64,000 nt of DNA from Trametes villosa (Eukaryota; Basidiomycota; Agaricomycetes; Polyporales; Polyporaceae). The notes beneath the pieces were generated by a model. That model did no database searches. It was not told where the DNA came from and was given only the letters and a program-made list of their open reading frames with translations. Positions 33,269 through 45,049 of this stretch are shown here, one piece after another. Position numbers and translations under genes: made by a program. The stretch's first letter is position 1, and each line of letters opens with the position of its first letter. The stretch lies in assembly GCA_002964805.2 (NCBI GenBank), contig PUDQ02000085.1, positions 124,001-188,000 of the forward strand, in the 5' to 3' direction.

Positions 33269-34065
33269 TTACGCGATGAGGCCGCCACGGTAGCCGTCCC
33301 CACGGCGGGACGCAGAGATCCCACGGAAGAAGACGACGAGGAGCGCGAAGGTCACGAAGATCCTGGTGACGTCCCACACGGTCAGCCTCGGTCGCACGGT
33401 AGTAGGAATAGCATCAGACACACCATACAACCCACGCGAAACCCTCGAGCGCGTTCAGCTGCCCGCAGTACGTAAAGTGTGCACTGTGTGGCGTCGATGA
33501 GTGGCTGAGCTGCGCACTGAGGAAGACGAATACGCACCTGCAGTTGAGACCGCCTCCAAGAGCCGCGGTAATAGCAGCGGCGCCAGCCGTCCAGAGAACC
33601 CAGGTCAGGAACAGGCTGTACGAAAGTCTTCAGCTACGCTCTTGCCTGGGGCGGTATTGGTACTTACAAGACGGCATGGCTGAGGACACTGGTCATGATT
33701 CCCCCAGTGGGCGAGTGGAGGAACAGCGCGAAGTAGAACAGGGAGAAGAATATCGTCCAGCAGGAGTCGAAGAGTAGGAACCGCGTGCGGTCGCGCACGT
33801 CGAGGGAGAGGTAGTCATGGCGCAGGTTGAACCGGCTCACGAGCCAAGCGGAGATCGCGAGCTGGGAAAATACTCAGTCAAATCGATATGCGGCGTTCGC
33901 AGAGCAAATGGGGCGCACCTCGATGATACTGAAGAAGATGATGAAGCCGAAGATAACTGCAGGGGAACATCAACCAGGTCAGTCTCGCGCGCACCACCGC
34001 GGCGTCGGGTGTGAACGGAACGCACTGGGATGTCCACGGCGGATGTGCGTGTCGACGTTGACCAT
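33269..34065 (-). CDS. MARVEL-like tetraspan membrane protein
   Basis: A small multi-exon gene. Exon 1 (34065-34026) encodes MVNVDTHIRRGHP, exon 2 (33956-33919) IIFGFIIFFSIIE, and exon 3 from 33861 LAISAWLVSRFNLRHDYLSL, continuing through LLFDSCWTIFFSLFYFALFL. Later exons give FLTWVLWTAGAAAITAAL followed by a Gly-rich turn and Cys (GGGLNC), a short YCGQLNALEGFAWV piece, and IFVTFALLVVFFRGISA before a basic tail. The short N-terminal HP.IFG motif, four hydrophobic segments and the GG..C turn after helix 3 fit fungal MARVEL-domain proteins, which act in membrane apposition and vesicle traffic. It diverges from the LAM-family gene at 35.9 kb. Confidence 0.78.
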
Positions 34066-35859
34066 CGTGTGCTCGTGCAGGTCGTAACGGTCGTCAGAGG
34101 GTGCAGTGGGGTGCAGAGGTGGGTGGGGGAGGGGGAAAGGGGGCGGTGGGGAGATTATGTATTGGCGGGTGCTGCGTGCGCAAGCGGCGGACTCGATCGA
34201 GTTCTGAAATGAGACCACCAGGCGCGCGCGGGGAAGCCAACGATCCGTGACGTCCGCGTGGGCTGACGCGCGAGGAGCGCGTGACGTCATCTCCCTCGCG
34301 TCCTGACGCGGGTCCCGCCGGATCGCACGGACGCAAATCTGGGCGCGGCGGTGGGGCGGGAGGCGGGCCGCCCATCCTCGACTGCCGCCGTCGCGACTCG
34401 CGAGCGTCCACGACACGCTCGCGATCGCGCTCCTTCTTCTTACCCTCCCACCAGCCCCCTCGAAAGTAGTGCTGTGTGTGCTCGGTATGTGCGCGTGGTC
34501 GTGACTCGCTTGGGAATACATTCTCTTCTTTCGTTGGTGCGCATGCAATTGGCGGCAAATCTACACCGAGGTTCGCAACGTACATGAAGATCTTCCACAG
34601 GAAACGTGAGTGTGCATCTTGATTCCATTGCAGTTTGTATTAAGACAGCTCCGATTCAGACACATACTGGCAGGCTTCGCATTCCCTACAACTCTATTTC
34701 ATGAAAGTTCGGGACCCATCCCCTTCTGCCCCGCGGAGAGGTTCAGTTCGAAACCTTGTCAGGACCCAGCAGTACTACCTCCTATGACCCCTCGCCTCAC
34801 GCTGGGGTGGTGGCCTTACGGCATAGCCCGTGGACCGCCAACCCATCTTAGCCTTAACCCCCACCACTGTGCATCAAATCCGACAGCTCAGATGTCTAGC
34901 CAGCGTATCGTCCTCAAAGTTCACCTGTTCTTCTACGCGGGATCCCCACTGTACCTGACACAGAAAGTGCAGGTACTCGCTTCCATACTTACACTGCACT
35001 TACCCCGCCGATCCCGCTATCGACCTACGGTTCCGAATTTCATAATGCGACGCCGCTGGTATCGTCGAAACGTACCTTTCGATCAACCCGAGGTCGCCGA
35101 CGGGTCTGCTACATGTCAGTGGCAGTGATTTCTGTATGAGTTGTCGTCATAAGTACTCGCTCGACAAGCTCGCCTGGAGAATGCACTGAGCTGGTGTCAA
35201 TGCGGTGCAACAAGTTCCTCCGCTCAAAATCAATCCGAGTCTCGCATTGCCGCAACGCTGCCGGGCGCGGATGCGAGGATAACGCAAAGCCGGCGCGGAT
35301 TCGCGCCAGCCCCTTGCAACGCGCGCGCGATGGCGCGGACAGCGCTGCGCGACTTGGCCAAGTGCACGCCGCTGATGAGGCGGACGCGGGTCGCCGCTGG
35401 GGCGCGCGAGCTGCTGATGTGTTCTGATACGCCCGACGTTGTGCAGTGGTCTTAAGGCTAGACTAGTGAGCGAGCGGACCTTCGTCTCCAACTCCAGCTG
35501 CCTCGTGCACGCCCTTGTTCCGGACATTCGCGCGCGCGTGGGACGTGCTGCGCTTGCCCCTTCCTTCATCTCTCCCCGCTCATACGCCGTAATACTGGTC
35601 GCCTCGCCGTGTCCGCACGGACCCCTTCCCTCAGCCAAGCCTTGCCCTTCGGATTCCCAACCGGACGCGCGAGATTGATCGTGCGTGCCTTGCCGCCACA
35701 TCGGCTACACCCCGACTCTTCACAGCGGGAGTGCGCGTATTCTGAATCGGAGCGGTGTCGCAGGAAGCAGAGGACAGAGACGGAGGAACAGTTGACTGGG
35801 AGTACTCGGAGCGCACGCGAGGTACCGTCCACCTGTTCTGTCTGTGAGAAGGAGAGAGG
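34066..35859. other. Divergent intergenic region
   Basis: Upstream regions of the MARVEL-like gene and the LAM-family gene. A purine-rich tract near 34.11-34.15 kb and GC-rich sequence near 34.3-34.4 kb are present. The 172-codon frame at 34610-35128 has no family or splice support and I do not call it. Confidence 0.45.
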
Positions 35860-38800
35860 ATGGCCCCGAGCTTCTTCTCGAAGCTGGTGAAGTCGTCGTC
35901 GGGGAACGGCAACTCGCGCTCGCGCAGCTCGAGCGCAGCGTCGTCGCCCACCGCGACGTCGCCGAGCAGCCGCAACCCGTCGATCAGCATCAGGCCGGCG
36001 AGCACGCCCAAGGTGTCATCTGAAAAGCGCAACGGCGGCGCAGCATCCAGTGCGAATGGCAGACCCCAGCTCGCGGCGCTCGCGGGCGCAGGGGGCTATG
36101 AGAGCTCGGACTCGGGCCCCAACGTGACCGTCATCCCCCCCTCGCCCAACGTGAGCGAGAACAGCATCCCGCTCCCTGACCCCCACCACCACCACGCCCA
36201 CACCCCCGACGCCGTCCGCCCGCGCACCGCGTCCGCCTCTGGCACGACTGCGGGCCCGCGGCCAATCAGCACCGAGGACGGAGGCGCAGAAGACGGCGCA
36301 GCGGCCTATCACCGGCGTCTCCAATCACTCCCTGCAATATCACCCACCGCGACGGCTAATAGCTCGCGCTCAGGCTCCGGGCCAGGCTCAGGCTCGACAG
36401 GCGCGGGTACGCATACACATACACATACCCCTGCCGCGCCCGCCATGTCCCCCTCTCCCACAGACGACGGCCTCGCCACGCCCACCCCCGCCGGGCGCAC
36501 CACTTTCGCTACTCCCGCTCCTTCAGACTCTGCCTCCGCCCCCTCCTTCTTCGACTCCCGCTCCGCCGACGACATGGCCGGCGGCTCGCGCTCGCGCGAC
36601 GGCTCGCTCTCCTCCAAGCAGCAGAAGGCGTCCAAGCTGCGCGCTGCGACCGTCACCGAGGGCGCTGCACAGCACCTCCAGGCCCCGAAGGAGCTGCGCC
36701 ATTCGGCGTCCAAGGGGTCCATCCGGAGCAAGCTGAGTATCATGCTCCCCTCGCGCGACGCCCCCCCTCTGCCGACACAGACCTCCTCGCGCCATGAGCG
36801 CACACTCTCTGCGCCTGCCTCGCCGCCTGGGAACGCGGAGATACTCGTCGAGTCGCCCACCGGACTTGCCCACCCCAGCGACTTCCCCTCCATCTCCCGC
36901 ACCATCTCGCCGAGCGCGACGACGTCCATGGGCTCCACGCTGCTCGTCCCGGACAACTCGGACGCCGTCTCGATCAACTCTATCGGGAGTGCGACGAGCA
37001 GAAAACGGCGCCCATGGCGGCGCGGCTCTAACCCGAGCCAGCCCCGTTCGGCCACGGTAGGCCCCATGGTGGGCTCGTCGTCGAACAAGTCCCCGCCGCG
37101 GAAGGGCGCCGGTCCCGCGGGCGGGCTTGCTTCCGCACTCGCAGCATCCGGGCTCGCCATGGCGAACCCAGGCATGACCCTCCCGCCCTTCACCCCTGCA
37201 GAGTCGTCTAACGGCGGTTCAGGGCGCCCTCGCCGGTCGACGGACACGCCGAAGACGCCGCCAGGGACGCGCTCGCGCGGTGCATCGATCAATTACGGCG
37301 CGAGCGACTACTCGGACCGAGATTCGTTCCATTCCGGGAAGGATGCATACTCGGATGACGAGGGCTCGGACGAGAGCGACGAGCTGGACCTGGACCCGGA
37401 CGACATCCCGGTCACCGGCTTCGCGGTCGCGAGCAACAAGCGCAACCAAGACTTCCACGAGCTGTTCCCGACGGTGCCGGAGGGCGACTACCTCATCGAA
37501 GGTGTGTTGGCCGCGCCCGCGCGCCGGGTGTGTGCTGTGCTGACCGTTTGGTGCAGACTACGGGTGCGCGTTACAGCGCGAGATCCTGATCCAAGGCCGG
37601 CTGTACATCTCGGAGAACCACGTCTGTTTCCACGCAAACATCTTTGGCTGGATCACGGATGTGAGTGCTGCTACTGGCGCCGGGATAGGCGCCGGGCGCC
37701 ACCACGTGTCATGACGTGTCTGATGTGTGTGGCTGCAGCTGTCGATTCCGATGTCCGAGGTCGTCTCGCTCGAGAAGCGCATGACCGCCTTCGTTATCCC
37801 CAACGCCATCCAGCTCTCGACCCGCACCGCAAAGTACACGTTCACCTCCTTCCTCTCCCGCGACACCACCTTCGACGTCCTCTTCAACGTCTGGCGCCTC
37901 GCCCGCCCCGAAAACTCCTCCGTCGCGTCACTCGGAATCAGCCCGCGCGGGTCGCTTGAGAACGGCGAAGGCGGCTCGGACGAGACCTCAGAGGGTGGTG
38001 CACCGATGAACGGGAAGGCGGCGGCGAATGGGGTGGTGGCGAAGGCGGCGAAGCAGAAGGTCACGCAGTGTGAGTGCGGGCGGACAGGGAAGCACTACAC
38101 GGAGACCGCGCTGGAGGCCGTCTTCCCGGGCACCCCGGAGAAGATCTACAACCTCATGTTCACGAGCGGGTTCATCAAGGACTTCATGCGGGATGACCAG
38201 AAGCTCATCGGTGCGTGCGCTCGTTCTCATATACGCGCGTGCTGCTGACCGCGCCGCAGACATCCAGATCTCGGACTGGATGCCCACGGACGACCCGCTG
38301 CTGCTCGCGCGCAACATGACGTACATCAAGCCGCTGAACGGGAGCATCGGCCCGAAGCAGACGAAGTGCGAGCTGCGCGACGAGACCGCGTTCTGCGACT
38401 TTGACAAGTACGTGTCGATGCTCACGACGACGCGCACGCCGGACGTGCCCAGCGGGGGCGTCTTCTCGGTCAAGACGCGGACGTGCATCACGTGGGCGAG
38501 CAGCATCACGACGCGGGTACTGGTGACGACCCAGGTTGAGTGGACAGGGCGGAGCTTCATCAAGGGTGCGTCTTATCAGTTCTGTACTTCTGTACCTCGC
38601 GCTGACTATGTCTTCACATGTACAGGCATCATCGAGAACTCCGCCCTCTCCGGACAAAAACAGTACCACATCGAGTTGGAAAAGGCTATGAGGAGCTATA
38701 TCCACGAGCACTCCTCCGAGTTTATCCCCGAGGGCGTCGACGTCGCCGTCGTCGAAGAGGCCGAGACTCAGGTGCAAGTCGAGACGCCACGGAGCCCGCT

Positions 38801-39329
38801 CCCCCACACCCCTAGCCAGGACGAGGCGCGCAAGGCGCGCGAGACGGAGCGGAACCAGCGCTCGCTACAGTGGGCGTACGACACCTTCGACGGCGCATAC
38901 ACCGTCGCGCGGCGCTCGACCGAGGGCGCGCTCGAGCTGCTGCGCGACGCGTGGGACCAGTCCTCGTCCACGACGATCCTATGGTTCGTGATCGTCGGGC
39001 TCGTCGTGTCCAACGTCTGGACGCTCACACTCATGGGCACGCGCGAGGAGGCCGGGCGGCGCAAGGAGATGCGCAAGACGGAGGAGCGCGAGAAGTGGGT
39101 GCAGGGCGTCGTCACCGCGCTCTGGGAGGAGCTCCTCACGACGCGCGGGAACCTCATGGGCGGCGCGGGGCCCGCGGTGCCCGCGTTCCCGCCGCTCGTG
39201 CGCCCCGCCGCGGGCGAGTGGCGCGAGGAGCTCGGGCAGATCTCGGGCCAGCTGGACGTGATCGAGCACCGCGTGCGCGAGATCCGCGACACGCTGAGCC
39301 AGCTCAACCAGCTCGACCAGCTGGATTAA
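35860..39329 (+). CDS. GRAM and VASt domain sterol-transfer protein (LAM/Aster family)
   Basis: Five exons. Residues 1 to about 500 are disordered, rich in Ser, Pro and Thr. The GRAM domain starts at NKRNQDFHELFPTVPEGDYL and continues across two introns through ILIQGRLYISENHVCFHANI, GWITD and LSIPMSEVVSLEKRMTAF. The VASt (StART-like) domain runs from TETALEAVFPGTPEKIYNLM through DIQISDWMPTDDPL and NMTYIKPLNGSIGPKQTKC to VLVTTQVEWTG and GQKQYHIELEKAM. A single membrane anchor, ILWFVIVGLVVSNVWTLTL, follows, then a helical tail. This is the architecture of the yeast Lam (Ltc/Ysp2) and animal GRAMD1 proteins, ER-anchored at contact sites and moving sterol from the plasma membrane. The start ATGGCCCCGAGC follows a leader with no nearer in-frame ATG. 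Confidence 0.92.
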
Positions 39330-40569
39330 ACGTAAGCGCGACCCCTGGGGTTGCGCACATCGAAGTATAAGTAGTAACACACCCGGCGACGGACCCGCTT
39401 GGATGGACTCTTCTCCCCTAATCCCTGCAGGGCCTTGTCTCTCCTTCTCGCTTTCGAGTTGCCTTTTCTTGCCATCTGCTAGTGCTGTTAGGACGGCCGT
39501 GGACCGGGCGCGTGGGCTTGCGCGCTGTATTATTATATTTTGCTATTCGCCCACTTCTTGTAGTATGAAACATGGAACGTTTGTTTGCGCGATCGACAAT
39601 TGCTCGAGATCCTGAGGTCGTTTGTGGGCAGCGGTGCAACTGTGTGGGGGGGACTCGAGGGATGCCAGTCCTACGGCAAGAGAAATCGACGCAACGAAGT
39701 TGGCATAGCGAGCGGTATGAGAACGTCGACAAGCGTTCGATATATCGCGGAAGGCTGATCATGCAGCATGGTCGGACTGCGGGGAGCGAACCAGTAACAA
39801 ATCGGAGCTCGAGTGTTTGGAGTCGGGGCCCGACAGTAGACGCCTCCGGCATGATATGCGCGCAACTCGAAGTTAATTGAACGGTGGTTGGACACTGCGG
39901 CTACAGTAGCGCCTGAGGCGTAGGTGGGGTTCAGGTTTAGTTATGGAATACTGGGAGAACGGGGTTGGGCAATATGCAGATGGTGACAGGATCACGAAAG
40001 GGCGGCGTTCACAGACGGGAGGCAATGCAGTAGCCTGGAGTGAGCGCTATTTCGAAGTTATGCTAGTGCTGGACCCATTCCGGGCTGACAGTACTTGTGA
40101 AGGTGAAGGACAGGGTGTCAATGTTGTGCTTGGAGGAGCCACACGACATACGCAGTCCACCTGAGTCTCACGTCGGATGCGCGAAGTTGTCCTCCGCAGA
40201 CGGCAAGCCATCGCCCGCATTCCCGGCGCGCGCATGGTGGCAGACAGCCTGTGTGTCGCGGCCCCGTAGTTCGAGGTCCCTCGTGTCCGGGTCGGCGGCG
40301 GCACTGCCCTCGCAAAGCCCTTCCGAGCTGCAGGCTCCATCGGTCGCTTCTCCATGAGCATGGTCGAGGAGTTGTCTACATCCGCGATTGCAACCATGTC
40401 CGTTTATTAAACCGGCGTGGTTGCAATAGTTCCCGTTTAATACCAGAGAGGCGCCCGTTCACACCGCCACCCCGCCCTACCCCGCCGCGCGAGGCTGGAG
40501 TCAGCGCCGAGGATTCCCGTGCGAGTTGCTCGCCGCGGGCGCTTGCCTGTCCGCCGCTCAAAAAGCATA

Positions 40570-40645
40570 AATACGCCGAGGAATCGAACCCCTCCACTCA
40601 GATAGCATGGCTGTGCACATTGCCACTGAGCGACTCGGCCTTATG
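40570..40645 (-). other. tRNA-like segment with A-box and B-box
   Basis: On the minus strand TCGCTCAGTGGC resembles the Pol III A-box and GGGTTCGATTCC matches the B-box, about 30 nt apart. GCCGAG and CTCGGC could pair as an acceptor remnant, but the T-stem and anticodon arm do not fold properly, so it is not called a tRNA. Confidence 0.35.
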
Positions 40646-40937
40646 AACCGCGTAACTGTGACACAATAGATGCAAGCCAATTGGCAGGCCTCTCAAACCC
40701 GGCGAATGACATGTTTCATGATGACCCGCGTGCCCGCTCGATTGCACCGCTCCCGGACCCCAGGAACCGCCGGACGTTGATTGAATACCGGGCGATCCTT
40801 ACTACAGAACCAGGCAATAAATGCGCTCTACCGAATATCGGGCGACCGAGCGTCTTGGAGACTTGGACACCGGGCGTGGACCGGGTACACCGCGTTATAG
40901 AGATACATAGTGACAAACCGCTGATATACAAGCCTCC

Positions 40938-41018
40938 TTGGTCTATTGGTATCTCATCCCCTCTGGATGCGTGCGAAGCCCATGCCCCCTCGTTCGAATC
41001 TCCTTTTTGCACATTTTT
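40938..41018 (+). other. Second tRNA-like segment with T-run
   Basis: TTGGTCTATTGGTA resembles an A-box, CGTTCGAATC a B-box, and CTTTTTG follows like a Pol III terminator. The T-arm does not pair, so this is probably a decayed tRNA or SINE-like head. Confidence 0.3.
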
Positions 41019-42082
41019 CTTGCGCTATTTTCTTGCCCGTCTGATAGCGTTCAGCAGCGCCACAATTGATATACAGAAGCAAAGCGGGCGGGTTTCGGTA
41101 AGTAATGCGATACGCAGCTCAATACTTTCACCACCAAGTTGCGGGTTGCAACAGTACTTTGCAACCCGCATGCGCCGTGGGAAACGCGCGGCTCACGACG
41201 TGGCAGTGCGCCCGAGCGCTTGCGGGATGTTAAACGGGAACTGTTGCAACCGTGCCCGTATAATAAACGGGGATGGTTGCAACCGGGGATGCTTAGTCTA
41301 CGGTCGAGTGGATGATGGCGCGGGAAATCGACCTCCGACGGAGAGCGTGAAGCACGACGTGCCTCGGCGTGATGAGGAGGGGAAGGGGAGGGGAAGGAGG
41401 TCCGCCGATTGTGGCCGTTTAAGAATTCGGATGCCCGGTCTGCCAGTACCGGTTCGGGTGAGCCCATCCGTCTTCTGCACCCCAAACCTCTGATGTAATT
41501 GTACCGTTCCAAAAGACCTTCTGGATTGAACACATGGTAGGGTCTTCAGATGTTGCGATCAGTCGGCGGTAGCATCGGACAATAAGGATATGGCTCACCG
41601 ATCGCGACTGGTTCTAGTGGTAGCAACCAAACCAAAAAGCACCAGCCTCTCGAAAGCCTTTCTGATGCGTTTGACTAGTGAGGGGGGCGCACAAGCGAAT
41701 TTGCCACGACGAAGATCCCAGGTCAAAGCATCTTCCAGACACTGCGTCAAGCGGATATTCGCACATACCCACTACAGTATCAGCTACACACAATAATCAC
41801 AGGGTCGGAATGCCTGCGCGAAGTAGTGTAGACCCGTGTGCGAGTGTTTGATTCCGGGAAATACGCCGGGGTAGCGCACGGCACGCAATGGGGCGTAGCA
41901 CGCGGCGACTACGCGCGGCGAGTGAGATAGACTGATGTAAACGCTGGCGCGACGGCGAGCGGCCGTGCGCGTCGACCAGACGCTACGTCATGTCGAAACT
42001 TCTAGTTACAGAGGCGATTCCGTGCCTGAAAGAGTTGCTACGGGTCGTTCCACCTAGAATCGACAATGGTCGCCGAACCTCG

Positions 42083-42130
42083 GGCGACGATCAGTCGCAA
42101 GCCTCTGGCGACGATCAGTCGCAAGCCTCT
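42083..42130. repeat. Exact 24-bp tandem duplication
   Basis: The unit starting GGCGACGATCAGTCGCAAGC and ending CTCT occurs twice without mismatch. A weaker related piece, GGTCGCCGAACCTC, lies just before it. Confidence 0.85.
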
Positions 42131-42594
42131 GGCATCATTGCCACTATTATTCCAATTAGCCCGCCCTGATCCATTGGGGCAGCCTGCCGTATGGCGGGCG
42201 ATGCACTGAAAAGCTACAAAGAACGGGCTATGTATCCAGAAGTTGATGCAGAGCCGAGTCTACATGAGTGCTATCAGGTGTGAATGTAAGTGCGATCGAC
42301 TAGAGAGGCTCGGAGCATGCTACAGGCTGGCGGGCAGGCGGACGAGTCGTCCGGTTGATGGTGGCGTCACGCCCGCCGCCGCCTTCACGACGGTGTCGGG
42401 CCCGCCGTCGTTCAAAGGGGCTTGGACGGCGCCGAGACGCGTCGCAGTGATGTCAGAGGTGTGTAGTCACGGCTGAAGCACGTCTGCACGTCAGCACCAG
42501 CTCACGGAGAAGAATTCATGCTGCTACTGACCGGCGGCGGGACTCGACCGTCAGACGTCTGAAGCCCCCGGCACCGTGACGAGTTTGCTGAGGG

Positions 42595-42602
42595 TATAAA
42601 AG
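42595..42602 (+). promoter_or_regulatory. TATA box
   Basis: TATAAAAG lies 77 bp upstream of the ATG at 42679, a good distance for a core promoter with a short leader. Confidence 0.55.
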
Positions 42603-42678
42603 GATCTGAGAAAGGGCACGTTAGGAGGCGTCCGACTCGTCGCCGCTTGCCACACGTACCCTCACCGCAGTATATGCT

Positions 42679-44926
42679 ATGGACACCTCTCCTGCTGATA
42701 GCGACCCTCTTGCCGCCGTTCAACTTCAAAGCGCACCTGCTAACGACGCTGAGGAACATCCTGCCATCCAGCCTGTGAGTTGCAATGCCGTACCGAGCCA
42801 GGGGGGAGAAAGTTACTCACTTCTGGCCTGTAACGTAGCCCGGTATGCCGATGGACCCCTTGGGCATGCCTGGGAACGCCCCCTTCGGTCCCAACGGCAA
42901 CTTGCTCACCGGCATGTATGGCCCCGCCGCATTAGACCACCGTGACCTCGCTATGATGAACGGTGGTGGGGCCCAAGCAGTTGCTGGACTCGGCGGGCCC
43001 GGTGGGCTCTTTATGACCGGTTATGGGATGGGCAACGTATCGCGTGAGTCCCTCTACTAGAGGCCAAATAAGTGGAGAGACGTACTGAGTGTGAGCCAGA
43101 TTCCCTGGGAACGATGCCGGATCCTCGGGCGTGGATGATGCACCAGCCTATGCAGAGTGCCAGTGTGGGCGCCCACAGCGTTATACAGCATGGAGTCACT
43201 TCTCTCGTTTCTTCCACGGAGCCGTTTGGTCAGCGCAAGAATGCTAAGACGATAGGCCACGGTAAAGTCCATTCTACAACACATGGTATGCCGCAAAGAC
43301 TCACCGGGTACGAATGACCTACAACAGCCGCTGCTACTCCGTCGCAAGTCTCCGTGTTGACGCCGCAGCTGCATGCCGAGATTCAGAGTATTGTACAGGA
43401 TGTAGCAAGGAAGATCGTAGATACCGTGGCGCGGGAGGTGTTTGAGCAGATTGCGATGCACGCGGTCGAGAGCCGGGTGAAGGAGGCAGTCGAGAAGGCG
43501 ATGGCTAAACACCTTGCCACCCACGGTGATGGTCGGAAGCCCCACCGGAAGGTCCCTCGGGATGTCTCGGTAAGTATGAGCGTTGGCGTGGATATTATAC
43601 CGGCTCACCAGCAATATACACCTTACAGCGCGCTGTACGTGAAGCTATGCGGCGCCTGATCGGGTGTCGCATGAAGAAGTCCCGTGGCAACGGACTGAAG
43701 CCATACTACGTGCTGCCAGACCCGCTCGGGCCAGGAGAGACTAGGGAGGCGCCGACTGGCGCTACACTCTGGAGCCCCGATTGGTATGCGTCCGTCGACG
43801 AAGGTGTCAACGCGGACTACATTGCCGCCGTTATCACCCTGCTCGAACAGAATGGAGGTGAGCCAAGCAAGTCAACGATGTAGAGCCGCTGAAACAAACC
43901 TTGGTGCTCCGAAAGTGTCGGAGTATAGGTTAAAGCCCGAGCATGCTGCAGATGCCGACCTCATACGCCAGGCCGCATCAACGTACTTCAGACAGCTTCG
44001 CCGTCAGTACAAGTACCGAAAGGATGACGCCGGAAAGCAGAAGCTGTCGAAGAAGCAGGCGGCTGATAAGCGGGCGCAACGTCGCGCGAGGGTAAGCTAA
44101 CACACCTTTCCCGCTTTGAGGACACACTCTGACGCCAAGCGGGCATAGACGGCCCAAATACTTCGCGGGGGCGTCAGAGGCTTCCAGAGAGCTTTCGGTA
44201 AATCGAGCACTGTGGGACTTCGACGGCTTATTCGTGATTCCTGGGTCGACGATGAATGCAGCTCGGATGGCGGCGTGGGCCACGAGGAACGGGAGCGACT
44301 ACGCAAAGAGCAGGGGGCAGGGCAGAAAGCGCTGGAGAGGCGTCAGGCAGCGTGGCGCTCACGAAAGGTATTGTGTCTCCCTAGTAATGGATCGAGAACG
44401 AACAGATCACTCATGAGCTACGTACCAGCTGTCAGTGCTATATATCGTCCTGGGAGTGTTTGCGCAGTACCGCAAACTGTGCGAGTCAGACTCTTCCGGT
44501 GATTCGGCACCATCGGAGCTCGATTCTGATGATTCAACCTCGGAGTCCGAGTTGTCAGACGATGAGAAGAAGGCGTACTTGAGCAAGGTGATACTTGCCC
44601 AGAAGAACGGCCAGCTTGCGGCGTCGAGCACTCAGCGCTGTGACCGCTTCCGGGGGTCAATAGCGACGGCGTCGCTCGAGCCACACAAGAAGCGCAACGT
44701 CGTCATCTACAAGGAGTGTTTGAGCCGTAAGTGGCGCAAGAATCATCCCACGCACGCACGGAAGTTCGCGAGGGCGCCGTCATGCCCTGACACGTTCACG
44801 ATCCTCAACCTTGCAGTTCCTGAGGAGCTGATTCCGGAGGAAGATCGCGGGTGGCTAGCTGACACGGAGGACGAGGCGAGTGGGGAGGGGGACGACAGGG
44901 AGGGAGAAGGGGTAGACAACTTCTAA
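42679..44926 (+). CDS. Unknown multi-exon gene, possible transposon companion
   Basis: Starts MDTSPADSDPLAAVQLQSAP. Exon 2 is rich in Met, Gly and Pro (PGMPMDPLGMPG), then comes the helical, coiled-coil-like block LTPQLHAEIQSIVQDVARKIVDTVAREV and a middle part with GLKPYYVLPDPLGPGETRE. A basic helical region (YFRQLRRQYKYRKDD, QAADKRAQRRAR) precedes GLRRLIRDSWVDDECSSD, then a Ser/Asp-rich acidic segment, and the end is acidic (EDEASGEGDDREGEG). At least eight exons with usual GT-AG junctions; internal borders are approximate. I recognise no domain. It is convergent with the Tnp2-like gene, and its layout of a basic helical core with acidic SDDE stretches recalls second genes of fungal Tnp2-type elements; that link is inference. 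Confidence 0.6.
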
Positions 44927-45049
44927 AGAGCGCATCAGTTGTAGCTTCCGATGCAATGGCTTCTAAACTTACCTATACATTGACCGAGTATGCTACAGGC
45001 TACGTGGGAGAGATACAGCTTCTGTTAGTGGAAGATCAAGTATCCGCAA

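Larger units (their letters stand above)
40379..41292. mobile_element. Non-autonomous element with ~60-bp terminal inverted repeats
   Basis: The left end (40379-40443) and right end (41228-41292) match as reverse complements for about 60 bp. Shared blocks read from the outside are TTGCAACCAT, CCGTTTATTA, GGTTGCAA and AGTTCCCGTTTAA. Each arm contains the TTGCAA word twice. Inside, GCGGGTTGCAA (41141-41151) and TTGCAACCCGC (41159-41169) form another palindrome. No transposase frame is present, so it would be a MITE-like derivative of a DNA transposon. Target-site duplications could not be fixed by eye. Confidence 0.65.
39330..42594. other. Repeat-bearing gene-poor stretch
   Basis: No gene is supported. 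It holds the inverted-repeat element at 40379-41292, two tRNA-like segments inside it, and a 24-bp tandem duplication at 42083-42130. Confidence 0.55.

Noticed and set aside
34610..35128. 172-codon plus-strand frame starting MCILIPLQFVL
   Set aside because: No recognisable protein character, no splice continuation and composition like intergenic DNA.
36309..37292. 327-codon minus-strand frame
   Set aside because: Antisense to the disordered N-terminus of the LAM-family protein, whose own frame is continuous into GRAM.
40570..40645. tRNA gene call
   Set aside because: A and B boxes fit, but the T-stem, acceptor and anticodon arm cannot be paired at canonical positions.
40938..41018. Second tRNA gene call
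   Set aside because: T-arm sequence flanking TTCGAAT is not complementary and position 33 of the anticodon loop is not T.
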